Source of the DNA: Leptotrichia sp. oral taxon 215 | GTDB taxonomy: Bacteria > Fusobacteriota > Fusobacteriia > Fusobacteriales > Leptotrichiaceae | Assembly (NCBI GenBank): GCA_905371725.1 | Contig: CAJPML010000042.1 | Location: 1-7,355 of the forward strand | Direction: 5' to 3' | DNA length: 7,355 bases | Position numbers and translations under genes: made by a program | The notes under the pieces: generated by a model | The model's database searches: none | What the model saw: the letters and a program-made list of their open reading frames with translations, nothing else | Told to the model about the DNA's origin: nothing | Shown: positions 5,543 to 7,355 of the stretch, piece after piece | Layout of the letters: the number at the start of each line of letters is the position of its first letter | Position numbering within the stretch: the first letter of the stretch is position 1

Positions 5543-6394
5543 ATGTTGAAATTTGAAAAATATCATGGTGCAGGAAATGATTTTATCATTATGAATGAGA
5601 AAGATCTTATAGAAAAGGGAATACCTGATTATAATGAACTTGCAAAACAGGTATGTGACAGACATTTTGGAATAGGTGCAGACGGTTTACTGATATTAAA
5701 ATACGTGGCAAACATGCCTTTCATGTTTTACTATAATTCTGACGGAAGTCAGGCTCCTATGTGTGGTAACGGAATAAGATGTTTTTCATATTATCTAAAA
5801 AATAATAATATTGAGCAGGAAGATAATTTCATGGTAAAAACATTATCGGGGGATTTGCTTATTGAAACAAATATGGATGAAGAGGCAAACAGATTTACTG
5901 TAAAGGTAAACATGGGAAAACCTGTATTTGAAGTAAAAAAACTTATAAATACAGACAAGGAAAGATTTTTACAGGAAAAAATAACCATAGATGGCAAGGA
6001 AATTGAAATATCCTACATATTTATGGGAACAGACCATTCTGTTATTTTTGTAGATGATTTTTCAGAATATGACATTGATGATATAGGAAAGAAAATAGAA
6101 AATTATACAGAGCTTTTTCCTAAAAAGGTTAATGTAAACTTTGTAAAAGTGATAGACAGAAATAACATGGAAGTAATCACATGGGAAAGAGGTGCAGGAA
6201 GAACTCTTGCATGTGGAACAGGAGCAACTGCTTCTGCTGTGCTGGGAAGAGTGTTCGATCTTACAGATGAAAAAGTAAATGTAAAAGTTCCAGGTGGACG
6301 GCTGACAATAGAATATGGTCACAACGGAGAAGATGTATTTATGACGGGAACAAGTGAAAAAATAGCTGAAGGAAACTATATTTATAAAAGATAA
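5543..6394 (+). CDS. dapF: Diaminopimelate epimerase
   Basis: DapF is a cofactor-independent epimerase that converts LL-DAP to meso-DAP, the form used by LysA and by peptidoglycan synthesis. From the ATG at 5543 it has 283 residues, the usual size. YHGAGNDF (7-14) opens the first domain. NSDGS (65-69) binds substrate. CGNGIRC (74-80) holds the first catalytic cysteine, Cys74. The second domain has NVNFV (197-201), ERGAGRT (215-221) and ACGTG with the second catalytic cysteine, Cys224. One oddity is GTDH (about 162-165), where many DapF proteins have GNPH, so the substrate-contacting Asn there is Thr. An earlier ATG at 5525 lies immediately before and within the Shine-Dalgarno AGGAGG (5529-5534). 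The ATG at 5543 has ideal 8-base spacing and gives the family's normal N-terminus. The gene starts 32 bases after lysC and is probably co-transcribed with it. Confidence 0.95.
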   Translation: MLKFEKYHGAGNDFIIMNEKDLIEKGIPDYNELAKQVCDRHFGIGADGLLILKYVANMPFMFYYNSDGSQAPMCGNGIRCFSYYLKNNNIEQEDNFMVKTLSGDLLIETNMDEEANRFTVKVNMGKPVFEVKKLINTDKERFLQEKITIDGKEIEISYIFMGTDHSVIFVDDFSEYDIDDIGKKIENYTELFPKKVNVNFVKVIDRNNMEVITWERGAGRTLACGTGATASAVLGRVFDLTDEKVNVKVPGGRLTIEYGHNGEDVFMTGTSEKIAEGNYIYKR

Positions 6395-6432
6395 ATGCTG
6401 AATTATCTAAAATTTTTAAAAGGATGGTAAAT

Positions 6433-7317
6433 ATGAAATTTGAAGGATCATACGTAGCACTGATAACCCCTTTCAAGTCAAATGGAGAAGTTGATGAGGA
6501 TAAAATAAGGGAACTGGTAAATTATCACATTGAAAACGGAACAGCCGGAATAGTTCCCTGCGGAACGACAGGAGAAGCACCGACTCTGACATTTTCTGAG
6601 CATGAAAAAGTTATAAAAATTGTTGTGGAAGAAGTAAGGGGAAGAATACAGGTTGTGGCAGGTGCAGGTTCAAATAATACCGACAGGGCAATAGAGCTTA
6701 CAAAATATGCAAAGGAACTGGGAGCAGATGCTGCCCTCAGTACATGTCCATATTATAACAAGCCAAGTCAGAGAGGGATTTATGAACATTATAAGAAAAT
6801 AGCGGAAGAAGCAAAATTTCCTGTTATGCTGTATAATGTTCCCGGCAGAACAGGAGTAAATATTGAGGCTGAAACAGTTGCGAAACTTGCAGAATTTCCT
6901 GAGATAGTAGCAATAAAAGAAGCTACCGGAAGCATTGAACAGATGATAAGAATTCAGGATCTGTGTGGAGATAAGATAGAGATTTTATCAGGAGAAGATC
7001 ATCTGATACTACCGATGCTGTCAATAGGCGCAAAAGGAGTAGTTTCAGTCGTTGCAAATATTATGCCAAAGGAAATGAAGGAACTTATTGAGGCATTTCT
7101 GAAACAGGAATATGAAAAGGCCTATAAATTACATACTGAGCTTTACGATGTCAGCAGAAATATGTTTATTGAAGGTAATCCGGTAACTGTAAAAACTGCA
7201 ATGAAAATTTTAGGAAAAATAGATAACGATATTGTCAGACTTCCTTTAGTTTCATGTGAAGAAAAGACAGTTGATAAGCTGACAAAAATGTTTAAGCAGA
7301 AGGGAATTATAAAATAA
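6433..7317 (+). CDS. dapA: 4-hydroxy-tetrahydrodipicolinate synthase
   Basis: DapA condenses pyruvate with aspartate-4-semialdehyde, the branch point committing carbon to DAP and lysine. From the ATG at 6433 it has 294 residues, typical of this TIM-barrel aldolase family. CGTTGE (43-48) includes Thr45 and Thr46 of the proton relay. PYYNKPSQ (106-113) carries the relay tyrosine donated across the dimer. YNVPGRTG (134-141) holds the relay Tyr134 and substrate-binding Arg139. AIKEATG (160-166) holds the Schiff-base Lys162. The lysine-inhibition site of the E. coli enzyme is not conserved: the equivalents of His53 and Glu84 are Phe and Arg, in the GAGSNNT context typical of lysine-insensitive Firmicutes enzymes. 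An in-frame ATG at 6424 overlaps the Shine-Dalgarno AAAAGGA (6418-6424), so the ATG at 6433, eight bases downstream, is preferred. It follows dapF by 38 bases. I see no terminator in the 38 bases after it, so the operon may continue beyond the window, perhaps with dapB. Confidence 0.95.
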   Translation: MKFEGSYVALITPFKSNGEVDEDKIRELVNYHIENGTAGIVPCGTTGEAPTLTFSEHEKVIKIVVEEVRGRIQVVAGAGSNNTDRAIELTKYAKELGADAALSTCPYYNKPSQRGIYEHYKKIAEEAKFPVMLYNVPGRTGVNIEAETVAKLAEFPEIVAIKEATGSIEQMIRIQDLCGDKIEILSGEDHLILPMLSIGAKGVVSVVANIMPKEMKELIEAFLKQEYEKAYKLHTELYDVSRNMFIEGNPVTVKTAMKILGKIDNDIVRLPLVSCEEKTVDKLTKMFKQKGIIK

Positions 7318-7355
7318 ATAAAATTTTTAATATAATAAAACATATAATAAAATAT

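Noticed and set aside
7331..7348. TATAAT-like boxes in the last bases of the window
   Set aside because: The stretch is almost pure A/T and has no matching -35 box, so the matches are expected by chance.

Overview
The window looks like an ordinary chromosomal segment of a low-GC, Gram-negative-type anaerobe, most likely a member of the Fusobacteriota (Leptotrichia/Sebaldella-like). This placement is inferred, not searched. It rests on strongly AT-rich DNA, A-rich codon use, Shine-Dalgarno sequences of the AAGGA/GGAGG type, and an LPS gene (waaA) beside lysine and DAP genes whose proteins look Firmicutes-like. All genes are on the + strand. The coding frames appear intact, and I see no mobile element, CRISPR array, tRNA or rRNA.

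Layout. Positions 1-440 hold a sigma70-type promoter, a 91-residue HU-family DNA-binding protein and a Rho-independent terminator. Positions 471-2503 hold waaA (Kdo transferase of lipid A assembly) and trmB (tRNA m7G46 methyltransferase). Positions 2504-2899 are a gene-free regulatory stretch. It contains a consensus promoter, a complete lysine riboswitch (L-box) with P1 to P5 and the L2-L3 kissing interaction, a 13-bp antiterminator, an 8-bp intrinsic terminator and a short leader before lysA. Positions 2900-7317 hold lysA, lysC, dapF and dapA in that order. The last 38 bases are AT-rich and carry no feature I can support.

How the genes work together. LysC phosphorylates aspartate to open the pathway, DapA condenses aspartate semialdehyde with pyruvate, DapF makes meso-DAP, and LysA decarboxylates meso-DAP to lysine. 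The genes for the steps between (asd, dapB, and dapD/dapE or an aminotransferase/dehydrogenase shortcut) are not in the window. Lysine should repress the operon through transcription termination in the leader. LysC carries C-terminal ACT domains and a well-formed internal ribosome binding site and ATG, which would give a separate regulatory beta subunit as in Bacillus subtilis aspartokinase II. DapA lacks several residues of the E. coli-type lysine inhibition site, so feedback probably acts at LysC and at the riboswitch. A possible second promoter at the end of lysA could keep lysC-dapF-dapA on for cell-wall DAP when lysine shuts the leader.

No undescribed system is evident. The most rewarding details are regulatory: the fully traceable riboswitch, the internal lysC start, and the lysA-lysC junction. 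Several starts chosen here are downstream of the longest possible open frame because the Shine-Dalgarno sequence overlaps or abuts the first start codon.
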